Shown here: in pieces, positions 50,695 to 61,881 of the stretch
Numbering within the stretch: the first letter of the stretch is position 1
How the letters are laid out: the number at the start of each line of letters is the position of its first letter
Assembly (NCBI RefSeq): GCF_004208415.1
Contig: NZ_CP035758.1
Coordinates: forward strand, 1,984,001 to 2,048,000
Direction of reading: 5' to 3'
DNA: 64,000 nt
Source of the DNA: Ktedonosporobacter rubrisoli
Lineage (GTDB): Bacteria; Chloroflexota; Ktedonobacteria; Ktedonobacterales; Ktedonobacteraceae
The notes under the pieces: generated by a model
Databases searched by the model: none
Told to the model about the DNA's origin: nothing
Seen by the model: only the letters and a program-made list of their open reading frames with translations
Program-made: the position numbers and the translations under genes

Positions 50695-51873
50695 ATGGTA
50701 TTGGCTTCATCACAAAACACTCCTGAATATCACTCTATCGAAACAAAATTTTTCGGCGAACGCCCGCGCCTTGTAGGTCTTTGCGCGCGTTTAACGGGTA
50801 ATCCTGATGCTGCCGAAGATCTTGCGCAGGAGACGCTGCTCGAAGCCTGGCGCAATCTCGATAAGTTTGAGCAAAGAGACGAAGATCAGGCCGAAAACTG
50901 GTCGAAGTGGCTCTCAGCGATTGCGCGCAATGTCTGTAAGCGTTGGGCGCGCGAGCACTATAATGATGCTACCCACGTGGCTATCCTGGCCACTACTGAT
51001 GATGACGATGACTCTCTGACAGAGCTCTTGCCCGGTACAGAAAGTATCGAGATTGAGCTTGAACGCGAGGAACTGGCGTGCTTGCTGGATCGCGCGCTAG
51101 GGATGTTACCGCCCTCAGTACGTGAGGTGCTGATTGAGCGTTATATTCACGAATCGTCGCATAACGAAATCTCTGAGCGTCTGGGCTTGAGTGAAGATGC
51201 CCTCGTCCAACGCCTGTATCGTGGTAAGCTTGCCCTGCGCCGAATTATCTCGACCCAATTCAGTGCTGAAGCCGCAGATTTTGGTATCTCTACAGCCGCC
51301 GATAGCCAGGCCCAACTCGCAACGCGTATCTACTGTCCCTTCTGTGGTAAAGGGCAATTGGTCAAATATTATAATCCAGCCGATAATATCACAGGTTTTA
51401 CCTGCCCTAAATGCGGGCATATCTGCGCGTGGCTTGACGAAATTCAACAGCTTAAAAGCTTCAAATCTCTTCTGAATCGTCAACTTTTACTCCTGGGAGA
51501 TCACTGCTGGGGAGCAATCAATGGTTCGCAAGTGCTCTGCTTTAAATGTAGACAACCAGCGCAGTTTATTGTGCACCACTCTCCAGATGTTTCTCAGCTT
51601 GATGGCCCGGTTCATTACCCGTCTACTTATCTCTCCTGTCGCCATTGTGGTTACGTAGAAATCAATGGTCTTCCTCATCTTACCCTTGATACGCGCGAAG
51701 CACATCAGTTCTGGCGTAAACATGCGCGGATGCAGTGGCTGCCCGAACGTGCTATCGATTTTGCCGGTCGCCCTGCCCTGGTGAGCAGCTTTCGGAGCAT
51801 GGTTGACGCTGCGCAACTCGATGTGATTATCGATCAGGCTACATTGAAAGTACTCAGCATCCACGAATGCTAA
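50695..51873 (+). CDS. ECF-type sigma factor with C-terminal zinc ribbons
   Basis: A 392-residue protein. Region 2 is RPRLVGLCARLTGNPDAAEDLAQETLLEAWRNLDKF, and region 4 is LPPSVREVLIERYIHESSHNEISERLGLSEDALVQRLYRGKLALRRII. After about residue 205 come zinc-binding pairs YCPFCG, FTCPKCGH, LCFKC and LSCRHCGY and a tail of unknown fold. This sensor-like extension is unusual for ECF factors and may bind metal, redox signals or RNA polymerase. AAGGAAAAATAA precedes the ATG, and a -10-like TATAAT lies at 50666. No anti-sigma gene is next to it. Confidence 0.85.
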   Translation: MVLASSQNTPEYHSIETKFFGERPRLVGLCARLTGNPDAAEDLAQETLLEAWRNLDKFEQRDEDQAENWSKWLSAIARNVCKRWAREHYNDATHVAILATTDDDDDSLTELLPGTESIEIELEREELACLLDRALGMLPPSVREVLIERYIHESSHNEISERLGLSEDALVQRLYRGKLALRRIISTQFSAEAADFGISTAADSQAQLATRIYCPFCGKGQLVKYYNPADNITGFTCPKCGHICAWLDEIQQLKSFKSLLNRQLLLLGDHCWGAINGSQVLCFKCRQPAQFIVHHSPDVSQLDGPVHYPSTYLSCRHCGYVEINGLPHLTLDTREAHQFWRKHARMQWLPERAIDFAGRPALVSSFRSMVDAAQLDVIIDQATLKVLSIHEC

Positions 51874-52068
51874 TGCGCTCATTACCACCTGAAAATGTGC
51901 CTACTCCTATCAATCCTGGTGCGAACCCCAAGAGTGCCTGCGCTGCTGCGCCATACAAAGAAAGAACCGTGCAGCACCAGGAAGGAATTTGTTATTAGAG
52001 AGTTGACTGCATTGGCAAATTAACCAACCACCAATATGAACTTATTGATTTCAAATAGAGGATAAAAT

Positions 52069-54048
52069 ATGCTAGTGGGTTTAGAAAATGTGCTGCGGAC
52101 TTTAAAGCTAAAACGTTTATCGTTGTCTACACTGTTGATAACGATATTGCTAATAGGGCTGGCTGAGGCCAGCTTCGTACCATCTACACATGCGGCAACT
52201 CTAGCGTCCCCGGCGGCACCTGTGCTGGGAGATCCGCACGAACTTGAAAGCTTTCTTGACGGCGTGCTGAACATGCAGCTACAGGTGGATCATATTCCCG
52301 GTGCAGCCGTCTCGGTCGTCAAAGACGGGCGCCTTCTCCTTGCCAAAGGGTACGGAGATGCAAATATCTCGCAGCAACTGCCGGTCAAGGCGGACAACAC
52401 GGTGTTCCGGGTGGGCTCAGTCAGCAAGCTGTTCACCTGGACTGCCGTCATGCAGCTTGTGGAAGAGGGAAAGTTGGATCTGCACGCCGATGTCAATACC
52501 TACCTCAAGACTTTCAAAATTCCTGCCACCTATCCACAGCCAATCACCGTGGAGAATCTGCTGACTCAGACAACTGGCTTTGAGGATAGTACAAATGGCA
52601 TAATAGTCAAGAGTGCTGACGAGCTGACGCCATTGGGTACGTGGTTGTCCCGGCATATCCCTGCACGCATTTATCCACCGGGGATGGTGACAGTCTACTC
52701 TAACTACGGAGCGACCCTGGCCGCGTATATCGTCGCGCAGGTAGCAGGGATGTCATTTGAGCAGTACACCGAGCAGCACATCTTTCAGCCGTTAGCCATG
52801 ACGCACAGCAGCTTTCGTCAGCCCTTGCCAGCTCAGCTCGCCCGGCAGATGTCGCAGGGGTATACCTACGCCAACGGGGCGTATCGCGCAGAACCTTTTG
52901 AAAATATCGAAGTTGCCCCTGCCGGTGGCCTGAGCACAACGGTGACCGATATGGCAAACTTTATGCTTGCCCATCTACAAAATGGCAGCTTTGGTAATCA
53001 GCGCATCCTCCAGGAAGCAACTGCCCAGAAGATGCATCAACAGCACTTTACCAACGATCCTCGCTTACCTGGTATGGCTTATGGTTTCTATGAAGCTAAC
53101 ATTAATAATCAGCGCCTGCTTGAGCATGACGGAGACACTACCTTGTTTCAGGCCTTGCTGGCTTTATTGCCAGAGCAACATGTAGGGGTGTTTATCTCTT
53201 TCAACCATGCAGGAGGGCCATCAGAGTATGAAACGTTTATGCAAGCCTTTATGAATCACTACTTTCCAGCTCCTGGCGCCCAGACACCGCAGGCATCTAC
53301 TGCCTCCAACACTTGCCTTGGCCAGATCGTGGGAAGCTATCAGGCAACGCGACACAACGAAACCTCGTACCTGAAGTTATTCAATCTGTTCAAGATGGAT
53401 GAAGTGAGCGATGCTGGCAACGGCCAAATCACTGTCTCAACGGGCGATGGAGCAATAACATTAGCGGAAGTTGCACCTTGTTTCTTCCAGGAAGTTGCAG
53501 GGCCAAGAAGCATCGTTTTCCGCCACGATAGCAAAGGAACCTTGATGTTTCTTGATGATGATCCCTTGCAAGGGTTTGAGAAGGTTCCCTGGTACGAAAC
53601 GCAGCTTTTCCAGATGATTTTCCTCGCTGTATGTCTGCTTCTCTTCCTTAGCGCATTCTGGCAAGGGTTACTACGCTTCTTGCGCTCTATGTTTGGACGC
53701 AAGCAGGGCAATAACGTTCCAAAGAGGAGCATTGGTGCGACAATCGCCCTTTGGTCGAGCTGGATCTTTAGCGTGCTGAGCATTGGCATTGTGCTCGGGT
53801 TCATTGTATTGTTTACCACAGAGATACCAGCTGTCGCCTTTGCACCTCTCCCATTGCTAGACGCCATCGTCATTGCGGATCAGATCTCGATCGCTGTGGC
53901 CGTGCTGATGCTCATCTGTATGGTATGGCAGTGGGTGAGGCCAGCCTGGAACCTGGGCCAGCGCGCCTATTACACGCTGCTAACTGTGGCGGCTATCGGC
54001 TTTGTGGTTGACCTGGCTTTTTGGAACCTGATAAAGTGGCCAGCCTGA
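52069..54048 (+). CDS. Membrane serine hydrolase (class C beta-lactamase-like)
   Basis: A 659-residue protein. An N-terminal membrane helix/signal (LSTLLITILLIGLAEASFV) leads to a penicillin-binding-like domain with SVSK (catalytic Ser in SxxK), YSNY (YxN) and the third motif EHDGDT. The C-terminal 160 residues hold about four membrane helices (MIFLAVCLLLFLSAF, WIFSVLSIGIVLGFIVLF and two more). The enzyme domain is thus outside the cell, anchored at both ends. Substrates may be peptides or esters. It follows the ECF sigma gene by 195 bases and could be its target. Confidence 0.85.
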   Translation: MLVGLENVLRTLKLKRLSLSTLLITILLIGLAEASFVPSTHAATLASPAAPVLGDPHELESFLDGVLNMQLQVDHIPGAAVSVVKDGRLLLAKGYGDANISQQLPVKADNTVFRVGSVSKLFTWTAVMQLVEEGKLDLHADVNTYLKTFKIPATYPQPITVENLLTQTTGFEDSTNGIIVKSADELTPLGTWLSRHIPARIYPPGMVTVYSNYGATLAAYIVAQVAGMSFEQYTEQHIFQPLAMTHSSFRQPLPAQLARQMSQGYTYANGAYRAEPFENIEVAPAGGLSTTVTDMANFMLAHLQNGSFGNQRILQEATAQKMHQQHFTNDPRLPGMAYGFYEANINNQRLLEHDGDTTLFQALLALLPEQHVGVFISFNHAGGPSEYETFMQAFMNHYFPAPGAQTPQASTASNTCLGQIVGSYQATRHNETSYLKLFNLFKMDEVSDAGNGQITVSTGDGAITLAEVAPCFFQEVAGPRSIVFRHDSKGTLMFLDDDPLQGFEKVPWYETQLFQMIFLAVCLLLFLSAFWQGLLRFLRSMFGRKQGNNVPKRSIGATIALWSSWIFSVLSIGIVLGFIVLFTTEIPAVAFAPLPLLDAIVIADQISIAVAVLMLICMVWQWVRPAWNLGQRAYYTLLTVAAIGFVVDLAFWNLIKWPA

Positions 54049-54050
54049 GC

Positions 54051-54208
54051 GTGCCTGGATGATGTGGCTTTGCAGGCTCAAGCCGCTGTGCGTGGACGTA
54101 TCTGTGCCGACCAGACCTGATGGTTGGCACAGATTGAGCTGTTCCGTACAATTGATAAGTTTATAACCGTAGCGAAGGCATTACCATTGCATCTGCTTGA
54201 CCATCTCT
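54051..54208 (+). pseudogene. HD-Pnk gene fragment with repeat copy 2
   Basis: 54051-54146 resembles HD-Pnk codons at 49856-49951 (shared words ATGTGG, CGTATCTGT, ATTGAGCTGTTCCG) but has stops. It then joins 54148-54208, which matches the HD-Pnk 3' end and junction at 50490-50550. About 540 bases of kinase sequence between these are missing. This is a decayed second copy of the gene. Confidence 0.75.
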
Positions 54209-55074
54209 AAAAGCGTCTGCAGGGCAGGCGAGAGCCATTTCTCGCGGTGCCAGATCATTTGCGTCTGCACCTCCAGCGGACGAGTCCAGGGAAGCATCAC
54301 CATTTTTCCCGCTGCCACCTCGGCCTGAATCGCCATCTGCGGCAATAGCGCAACACCCATGCCCAGCATCACGCATTGCTTGATGGCCTCGATGCTGTTA
54401 AATTCAACGATCGAGCTGGCCCGAACGCCTGCTCCTGCCAGCTCGTGCTCAAATAGCGCGCGGTATCCGCAGCCGCTTTCGGTCAGCAGGAGCGTTTCGG
54501 TCTCCATATCCAGCGGTTCCACCTGTTTGTGCGTGGCAAGTGGATAGCCGGGAGCTACCACGAGCTGAATTGGCTCGGTGAGAAGCGTGTTTACGTTTAG
54601 CTGGCTTGAATGGATGGGCTCCTCCAGGACAAAGGCCACATCAAGCAGTCCCTCGCTGACGGCTTTGCGTAAGTCAGCGACGGGGATTGGACGGAAATGC
54701 ACGCGTACTCGTGGATGGTTAATGGCCACCTGATGTAAGAGCCTGGGCAGACGGTAGGTGCAAAGCGTCTCGGGCGCGCTCACGGTGAGCGTGCCAACGG
54801 GGCTATCCTGGGTCGAGAGCGAGGCACGCAGAGCATCCACGCTAGCTAAGACCTGCTCGACGTAGGGCAGGAGGCGTTGCCCGGCATCAGTTAAGACGAC
54901 GCGTTTGCCCAACCTATCAAACAGGCGCACGCCTAGCTCCGTCTCCAGGCTCTGGATCTGGGCGGTGACATTGGATTGTACATAGTTGAGAGTTTTGGCC
55001 GTCCGCGTAAAATTCAGCGTTTGGGCTAGCGTCTGAAACATGATCAGTTGACGAAGTTCCACCAGCTTATCCAT
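54181..55074 (-). CDS. LysR-family transcriptional regulator
   Basis: A 297-residue LysR regulator. Helix-turn-helix: LRQLIMFQTLAQTLNFTRTAKTLNYVQSNVTAQIQSLETELGVRLFDRLG. The effector domain includes LLTEPIQLVVAPGYPLA and SIEAIKQCVMLGMGVALLPQ. The ATG at 55074 (next to a GTG) is the likely start. It is divergent from the EamA transporter at 55172, with about 100 bases between, the usual layout for a LysR regulator and its target. Its last residues MVKQMQW are mirrored in the decayed copy at 50521. Confidence 0.9.
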   Translation of the reverse strand: MDKLVELRQLIMFQTLAQTLNFTRTAKTLNYVQSNVTAQIQSLETELGVRLFDRLGKRVVLTDAGQRLLPYVEQVLASVDALRASLSTQDSPVGTLTVSAPETLCTYRLPRLLHQVAINHPRVRVHFRPIPVADLRKAVSEGLLDVAFVLEEPIHSSQLNVNTLLTEPIQLVVAPGYPLATHKQVEPLDMETETLLLTESGCGYRALFEHELAGAGVRASSIVEFNSIEAIKQCVMLGMGVALLPQMAIQAEVAAGKMVMLPWTRPLEVQTQMIWHREKWLSPALQTLLEMVKQMQW

Positions 55075-55171
55075 CACTTTCAGCGATTGTAGATATCATA
55101 ATCAATCGTTGGACTTTATCATACTCCTTGCCTAGAATATCTGTAAAGCAAAGAAAGAGCAGGGAATCATT

Positions 55172-56140
55172 ATGAAACGCTTATCTCTTCCTGGGCGCAA
55201 TTTGCCGGAGGCAGGCAAGGCGCAGGCGCTCCAACATCGTTTCGCGCTTGATTTGCGAGGCTCTGGGGCTGCAATCCTGACGGTCATCCTATGGGCTTCA
55301 GCTTTTCCCGGCATTCGTGCGGCCTTACCCCACTATAGCCCGTTCCACGTGGCCCTTCTACGCTATGTAACTGCCTCTATTGTCCTGGCCATCTATGCTC
55401 TGTTTACGCGTATGAGTCTTCCCGCCTGGCGCGACCTGCCACGCTTTGCCCTCCTGGGGCTGTTGGGAATTGCCTTCTACAATGTTGCCCTTAATGGCGG
55501 AGAGGTGCGCGTCCCAGCGGCAGAAGCAAGCTTTCTCGTGGCTTCAGCTCCCGCTTTGATGGCCGTCGAGGCTATGTTCCTGCTCAAGGAGCGGATGCGT
55601 CTGTGGGGCTGGCTTGGTATTGCCATAAGTTGTGCTGGTATTGCCTTTATTACTTTGAGCAGTACAACATCTTTTCAGGTTGACCTATGGGCAGTACTAG
55701 TTTTGAGTGCGGCTTTTGCGCAAAGCCTCTATTCAATCTGGCAGAAGGCTCTCTTGAGCCGCTACTCGGCTTTTGAATGTACGGCCTATGCCATATGGAG
55801 CGGAACTATTTTTCTCCTGATCTTCTCACCCGGCCTGCTGAGCGAGGTGCGCCTTGCCCCTTTTTCGGCTACGGGAGCCGCCATCTATCTGGGTATTTTT
55901 CCGGGAGCACTGGGATATGTGAGCTGGGCGTATGCGCTTTCACGGCTCAGCGGCTCAACGGCTGGCAGCTTTCTCTATCTTGTGCCGCTGGTGGCCGTTG
56001 GCCTGGCCTGGCTCTGGCTGGGTGAAATTCCAGCCTGGCTGGTGCTCTGGGGCGGACTTCTGGTGCTCGCCGGCGTCATTCTTGTCAACACAGCTAAACA
56101 GAGAAGCGCAACGAATGGGAAAAGAGCTGAAAACGAATAA
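55172..56140 (+). CDS. EamA (DMT) family transporter
   Basis: A 322-residue drug/metabolite transporter with two EamA repeats and ten membrane helices. Repeat 1 begins GAAILTVILWASAFPGIRAAL and repeat 2 begins DLWAVLVLSAAFAQSLYSIWQKALL. The last helices are FLYLVPLVAVGLAWLWLGE and LVLWGGLLVLAGVILVN. Such proteins export amino acids, purines or drugs. The N-terminal 25 residues are basic. Control by the divergent LysR gene is likely. Confidence 0.88.
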   Translation: MKRLSLPGRNLPEAGKAQALQHRFALDLRGSGAAILTVILWASAFPGIRAALPHYSPFHVALLRYVTASIVLAIYALFTRMSLPAWRDLPRFALLGLLGIAFYNVALNGGEVRVPAAEASFLVASAPALMAVEAMFLLKERMRLWGWLGIAISCAGIAFITLSSTTSFQVDLWAVLVLSAAFAQSLYSIWQKALLSRYSAFECTAYAIWSGTIFLLIFSPGLLSEVRLAPFSATGAAIYLGIFPGALGYVSWAYALSRLSGSTAGSFLYLVPLVAVGLAWLWLGEIPAWLVLWGGLLVLAGVILVNTAKQRSATNGKRAENE

Positions 56141-56251
56141 CAAGAAAATGAAGCTGTTGAGGATAAAAAGGTGCATTGCGGCTTCTTGCTGTTTGCCAGG
56201 GTCTGGTTGATAAATTCGTCAGTGGTCGTGAGCAGTACAGCGCAGGTAAGC

Positions 56252-57430
56252 CTATGGTGCGCGTAACTTCATGTGTGCGGCGCTCACATCCCATAGCCCG
56301 AGCGCAACGAGGATCAGCGTCGCGAGGGTCAGGAGCAGCAGCGCTGATAAGATAATCGTCAGCGGTACAAGTGCCACTAGCACAACGATGGCAACCAGTC
56401 GGGACCACGGCATATAATTCCAGAGAGCCCTCCTGAAAAGAGCATTGCCGAACAGGTATAGTGCCAGACCACCGAGGATCAAGATAGTCAGCGCCGCCGA
56501 AGCCTGCTCGGTCGGATGCGTGATGGTCAGCTCGAAAGCTCCAGCCACTGCGATAATACCGGCTACCATCGGGATGTGGAAATAGGTGTAGGCCGAGACT
56601 CCTAACCGCCCTGGATCAGCCGTGGCGGAGATCACCTGGCGTCCGGCCTGAGCTTCGCGGTCGAAGTAGATCCACCATAGCGCAACGCTGGTGATGAAGG
56701 CCACGGCGAATCCTGCGACAGTGGCCGCCGCTGAAGGCTGCTCGGCGAAGCTGATCCCGATATCCACAATGGATTCGCCAAGCGCGATAATCACGAACTG
56801 TTCGCAACGCTCGGCTAAATGGCCACCTACGATCGTGTAATCTGCCGTGCGGGAGCGGCCCAGACCCGGTACAGGGAAGCCGCACCACTCAATGACGTAA
56901 TCCATTGTTACAGCTGCTGCCCAGATTATGATTCGGATATCCTCATGCATCAGTGCGCCGGCTAGCCATAGCAGGCCAGAGATCGACCACCAGACCAGCA
57001 CTCGTAGATAGATCAGTCTCAGCACGTTTCGGCGACCGAGGGCCGCGAGGGCAAATAGGGTCCGGCCAATTTGGATCACTACGAAAGCCCATGCGAAGCC
57101 AGGGCCACGATCTCCGAAGGCCTCGGGCAATGAGACAGACATGATAAGGCTTACCAGCATGACCCCCATCAACATAAGCCGTACCGGGAGCGTATCGGGG
57201 TCGAAATAGTTGGTGGTCCAGCCAGTGCTGTTCCAGGCCAGCCAGACGGCCAGGAGCAGAAGCAGCGTCTCACCCGCGCCACGTAACGACAGATGGGCTA
57301 GTAGATAGCGCGTGAGTTGCGTGACGGCGAAGACATACACCAGGTCAAAGAACAGCTCGGCAGAGGTTACGCGAGCCTCGTCTTCGCTCCGCTCGCGCAG
57401 GACTCTGATGCGTCCTGTGTCTCTCATCAT
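56252..57430 (-). CDS. Low temperature requirement A (LtrA) family membrane protein
   Basis: A 392-residue integral membrane protein of the LtrA family. The N-terminal EARVTSAELFFDLVYVFAVTQLTRYL is the family mark, followed by the ERCEQFVIIALGESIVDIG segment and about ten helices. Function is not established; it was named after a Listeria cold-growth mutant. The ATG at 57430 (GGAAGGGACGA upstream) is used rather than a 47-codon longer frame without a ribosome site. It is convergent with the EamA gene. Confidence 0.85.
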   Translation of the reverse strand: MMRDTGRIRVLRERSEDEARVTSAELFFDLVYVFAVTQLTRYLLAHLSLRGAGETLLLLLAVWLAWNSTGWTTNYFDPDTLPVRLMLMGVMLVSLIMSVSLPEAFGDRGPGFAWAFVVIQIGRTLFALAALGRRNVLRLIYLRVLVWWSISGLLWLAGALMHEDIRIIIWAAAVTMDYVIEWCGFPVPGLGRSRTADYTIVGGHLAERCEQFVIIALGESIVDIGISFAEQPSAAATVAGFAVAFITSVALWWIYFDREAQAGRQVISATADPGRLGVSAYTYFHIPMVAGIIAVAGAFELTITHPTEQASAALTILILGGLALYLFGNALFRRALWNYMPWSRLVAIVVLVALVPLTIILSALLLLTLATLILVALGLWDVSAAHMKLRAP

Positions 57431-57681
57431 TCGTCCCTTCCAAAACGCCGGGTCGTCTGACAAAGCACTAGCTTCTTTCATTATACACGCGGAGGAAGGA
57501 GAAAAGAGCGCAAGATCAAAGAAGAAAATATGCTGCCTGGAAGCTACACTTGTTGGCGGGATAGCTCTCATCTCTGGCTGAACTATCTGCGAAAAAGCGA
57601 GAAGTTCGAGCAGGCTGATAGAGATTTAAGCAGAAATTTCGTATAGTCATTAGTTGGGCAAGCATAGAAAGAAGTAAGTTG

Positions 57682-58062
57682 ATGTTCAAAAATACGAAAG
57701 CCTTCTCCGGCTTTTCTGTAAGCAATCTGGCCGAGGCGAAACAGTTCTATGGGCAAACGCTTGGGCTAGAGGTGTCGGAGGAGCATGGTCTGTTAACGCT
57801 TCATATCGCTGGCGGAACGAATATTTTGGTTTATCCTAAAGAGAACCATACGCCGGCTACATTTACCATCCTCAATTTTCCTGTTGACGACATCGAGCAA
57901 GCTGTAGACGCGCTGGTCGAGCGTGGAGTGCGCTTCGAGATCTACAATGAAGAGTATCTGGCGACAGATGAGAAAGGGATCATGCGCAGCGGAGGCCCGA
58001 AGATTGCCTGGTTTAAAGATCCCGCAGGCAATATCTTATCTGTGCTCGAAGAGCCAGCCTAG
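57682..58062 (+). CDS. VOC (glyoxalase-like) family protein
   Basis: A 126-residue vicinal-oxygen-chelate protein: [30 protein letters not shown], then [27 protein letters not shown], and the end [17 protein letters not shown]. The C-terminal Glu and other residues could bind a metal, but the first His of metal-dependent members is replaced. Many such proteins bind drugs or act on small substrates. GAAGTAAGTTG precedes the ATG at 57682. Confidence 0.85.
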   Translation: MFKNTKAFSGFSVSNLAEAKQFYGQTLGLEVSEEHGLLTLHIAGGTNILVYPKENHTPATFTILNFPVDDIEQAVDALVERGVRFEIYNEEYLATDEKGIMRSGGPKIAWFKDPAGNILSVLEEPA

Positions 58063-58117
58063 CCCCTTTCTAAGCTTCGGTTATAGGCCAATATATGGCG
58101 CAGAGTTGTTAGGGATG

Positions 58118-59185
58118 TTACGAGATGAGCCAGCGCGGCGGCTGAAATGGAGTTTCTTGCTCCTGCCTGCTTTCTCTGCTTGCCAGTGGCAGAACTATCG
58201 AAAAGGTCTGTCCTTTTCCTGCCGTTGTTTCTTGCATCTCAAGGCGTCCGCCGTGCTGCTCAACTATTTTTTGCGCAAGGTAGAGCCCAACCCCCTGATC
58301 GCTCACATTGTGCGCTTGGCGGTCAGCGGCCTCATATTGCGAGAAGTAGGCAAGATAATTTGGCATATCCTCTCTGTTATGGTCAACTTCTGTCTCGTGT
58401 ACCGAGATCACCGCTTCGTCGCCAGTCTGCTGCAGAAGAATAGCGATCGGCGAGCCGCGGGGCGACCATTTGCGCGCCGCAAATAGCAGATTGATGAGTA
58501 CCTGGCTGATCCTGTCGCGATCAACCTCGACAGGGATAGATTTCTGTACAGCTTCGAAAGAGAGCTCAAGGCCCGCGCCAAGGGTATAGGCGTGCAAGAC
58601 CTGCTGACATACTTCAACCAGGTCGCAAAGGGTAGGATGTATCTGTAGCTCATTAGCTTCGATGAGCGAAAGATCCAGCATGTCACGTACCAGCATTTCG
58701 GTAGCCTCGCTGGCTGCTAGCAATTCCCGCGTGCGCCTCTCTACCAGTTGTTCTAGAAACTGGGCGTGTTGGGCCAGCGCCTGTTGCTGCTCCCTTACCT
58801 GCCGGCGCAACTGGCGCGTGTGAATGGCACGCTGCAGCGCTGCCACAAAATAGAGCCGTTCTATCGGCTTCTGAATAAAGTCATAGGCTCCACTGCGCAA
58901 GGCTTGCAGAATCAGCTCCTGATCAGCGTGGCCTGTAATGAGCAGAGTTGGCGTATCTATGCGCAGCTCCTGTATCTTCGTGAGCAGTTCCAATCCATCC
59001 ATGCCAGGCATTTTAATATCGCTGACAATGGCATCGTAATCTTGCATATGGATGTGCTCAAGGGCTCCTTGTGCACTATCAACGCTCTCCACAGCGATAT
59101 CCGGAAAGCGCAATGTAATCAAGCGGGGTAGTGCCTGTAACAGGCCAGGATCGTCGTCAACAAGTAGAATGCGTGGAGTAGGCAT
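58118..59185 (-). CDS. Response-regulator receiver fused to a degenerate histidine-kinase-like ATPase
   Basis: A 355-residue protein. The receiver domain is complete: ILLVDDDPG, phosphate site AIVSDIKMPGMDG (Asp about 56), LLITGH and FIQKP. A coiled coil (about 125-160) leads into a shortened kinase part: the H-box with the phosphate-accepting His is missing between LLAASEA and LVRDMLDLSL. In the ATPase the N-box reads INLLFAARKWSP, without the second Asn, and the G1 position has HETEVD instead of DxGxG; G2 (DQGVGLYL) and GKGQTFSIVLP remain. It probably cannot work as a kinase and may signal by protein contact. Confidence 0.75.
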   Translation of the reverse strand: MPTPRILLVDDDPGLLQALPRLITLRFPDIAVESVDSAQGALEHIHMQDYDAIVSDIKMPGMDGLELLTKIQELRIDTPTLLITGHADQELILQALRSGAYDFIQKPIERLYFVAALQRAIHTRQLRRQVREQQQALAQHAQFLEQLVERRTRELLAASEATEMLVRDMLDLSLIEANELQIHPTLCDLVEVCQQVLHAYTLGAGLELSFEAVQKSIPVEVDRDRISQVLINLLFAARKWSPRGSPIAILLQQTGDEAVISVHETEVDHNREDMPNYLAYFSQYEAADRQAHNVSDQGVGLYLAQKIVEQHGGRLEMQETTAGKGQTFSIVLPLASRESRQEQETPFQPPRWLIS

Positions 59186-59464
59186 AAAGCTTTTCTCTCA
59201 AAACCTCCTCTTTCATAGCGTGCGGCAGAGCGGCACGTTCTGCTCTTCAAGCTGCTGAAGTTCTTCTTGATTTTTCCTTCGCACCTCTCGCCGCTACCCT
59301 TTAGATACGCATGAAAGGGCAGAGATAGTTTCATAGATAGCCTATTTAGCAACTTTTAGCATTGCCTGAAGGCTGACAGGGTCAGGCTTTTTATGGTATA
59401 GTAATAATACATGTCCATTTATAGGCATGTATTAATGTTACAACAGAATAGCGTTTATATCTGG

Positions 59465-59592
59465 AACGCTAGGGGAGCGAGTAGCTGAGAGGCGGGATCA
59501 AGCCCACCAACCCTTTGAACCTGATCTCGATAAGCTGTTCTCTGTTGCTCTTGAGTTGGGCAACATGAGAACGGAAGACGAGCGTAGGGAAT
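59465..59592 (+). ncRNA. TPP (thiamine pyrophosphate) riboswitch
   Basis: Stem P1 is ACGCT (59466-59470) with AGCGT (59581-59585). The pyrimidine-sensing part has CTGAGA (59485-59490), and the pyrophosphate-sensing part has ACCCTTTGAACCTGATCTCG (59510-59529). The closing GCGTAGGGA is at the 3' side. Optional stem P3a lies in 59535-59575. It controls thiC downstream through the terminator at 59610: TPP binding is expected to favour termination. Confidence 0.95.
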
Positions 59593-59609
59593 GCGTCCGG
59601 CAGATGGTA

Positions 59610-61590
<1,981 letters not shown>

Positions 61591-61607
61591 GCCGAAAATT
61601 CTGCCTA

Positions 61608-61637
61608 TTGACAGTAGAAATACATGTGGTGTAAGAT
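61608..61637 (+). promoter_or_regulatory. Promoter of a short leader transcript
   Basis: TTGACA (61608-61613), 18 bases, TAAGAT (61632-61637). It lies just after thiC and would start a transcript of about 200 bases ending at the terminator at 61802, or run on into the GAF gene. Confidence 0.65.
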
Positions 61638-61680
61638 CTTCTCAGAACATTACACATAAAGCTCTGATTGGGGAGTATTC

Positions 61681-61776
61681 ATGAAAGCTCATATAACTAT
61701 GCTTCACGAAATGCAGCAGCAGGTAAACCAGACCGGTATGAGGTTTGGTTCGCTTAGCGTGTCTCCTACTCCCTGA
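61681..61776 (+). CDS. 31-residue leader peptide or small protein
   Basis: ATG with GGGGAG eight bases upstream. The peptide starts MKAHITMLHEMQQQVNQ and ends FGSLSVSPTP. It holds four Met residues and a Ser/Pro end. A promoter lies before it and a strong terminator 25 bases after it, so it is either an attenuator leader for the GAF gene or an independent small gene. Confidence 0.5.
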   Translation: MKAHITMLHEMQQQVNQTGMRFGSLSVSPTP

Positions 61777-61801
61777 TTTCAAAGCAGTAGACATTTCTCA
61801 G

Positions 61802-61841
61802 TCGCCAGACCTCAAAGTGCAGAGGGGCTGGCGATTTTTTT
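61802..61841 (+). terminator. Intrinsic terminator between leader peptide and GAF gene
   Basis: TCGCCAG-a-CCTC (61802-61813) pairs with GAGG-gg-CTGGCGA (61822-61834), then seven T. It ends 41 bases before the GAF start codon at 61882. Confidence 0.85.
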
Positions 61842-61881
61842 ATGCCTGGAAAATCTTGTTTAGTTTATGAAGGAGAAAGTT

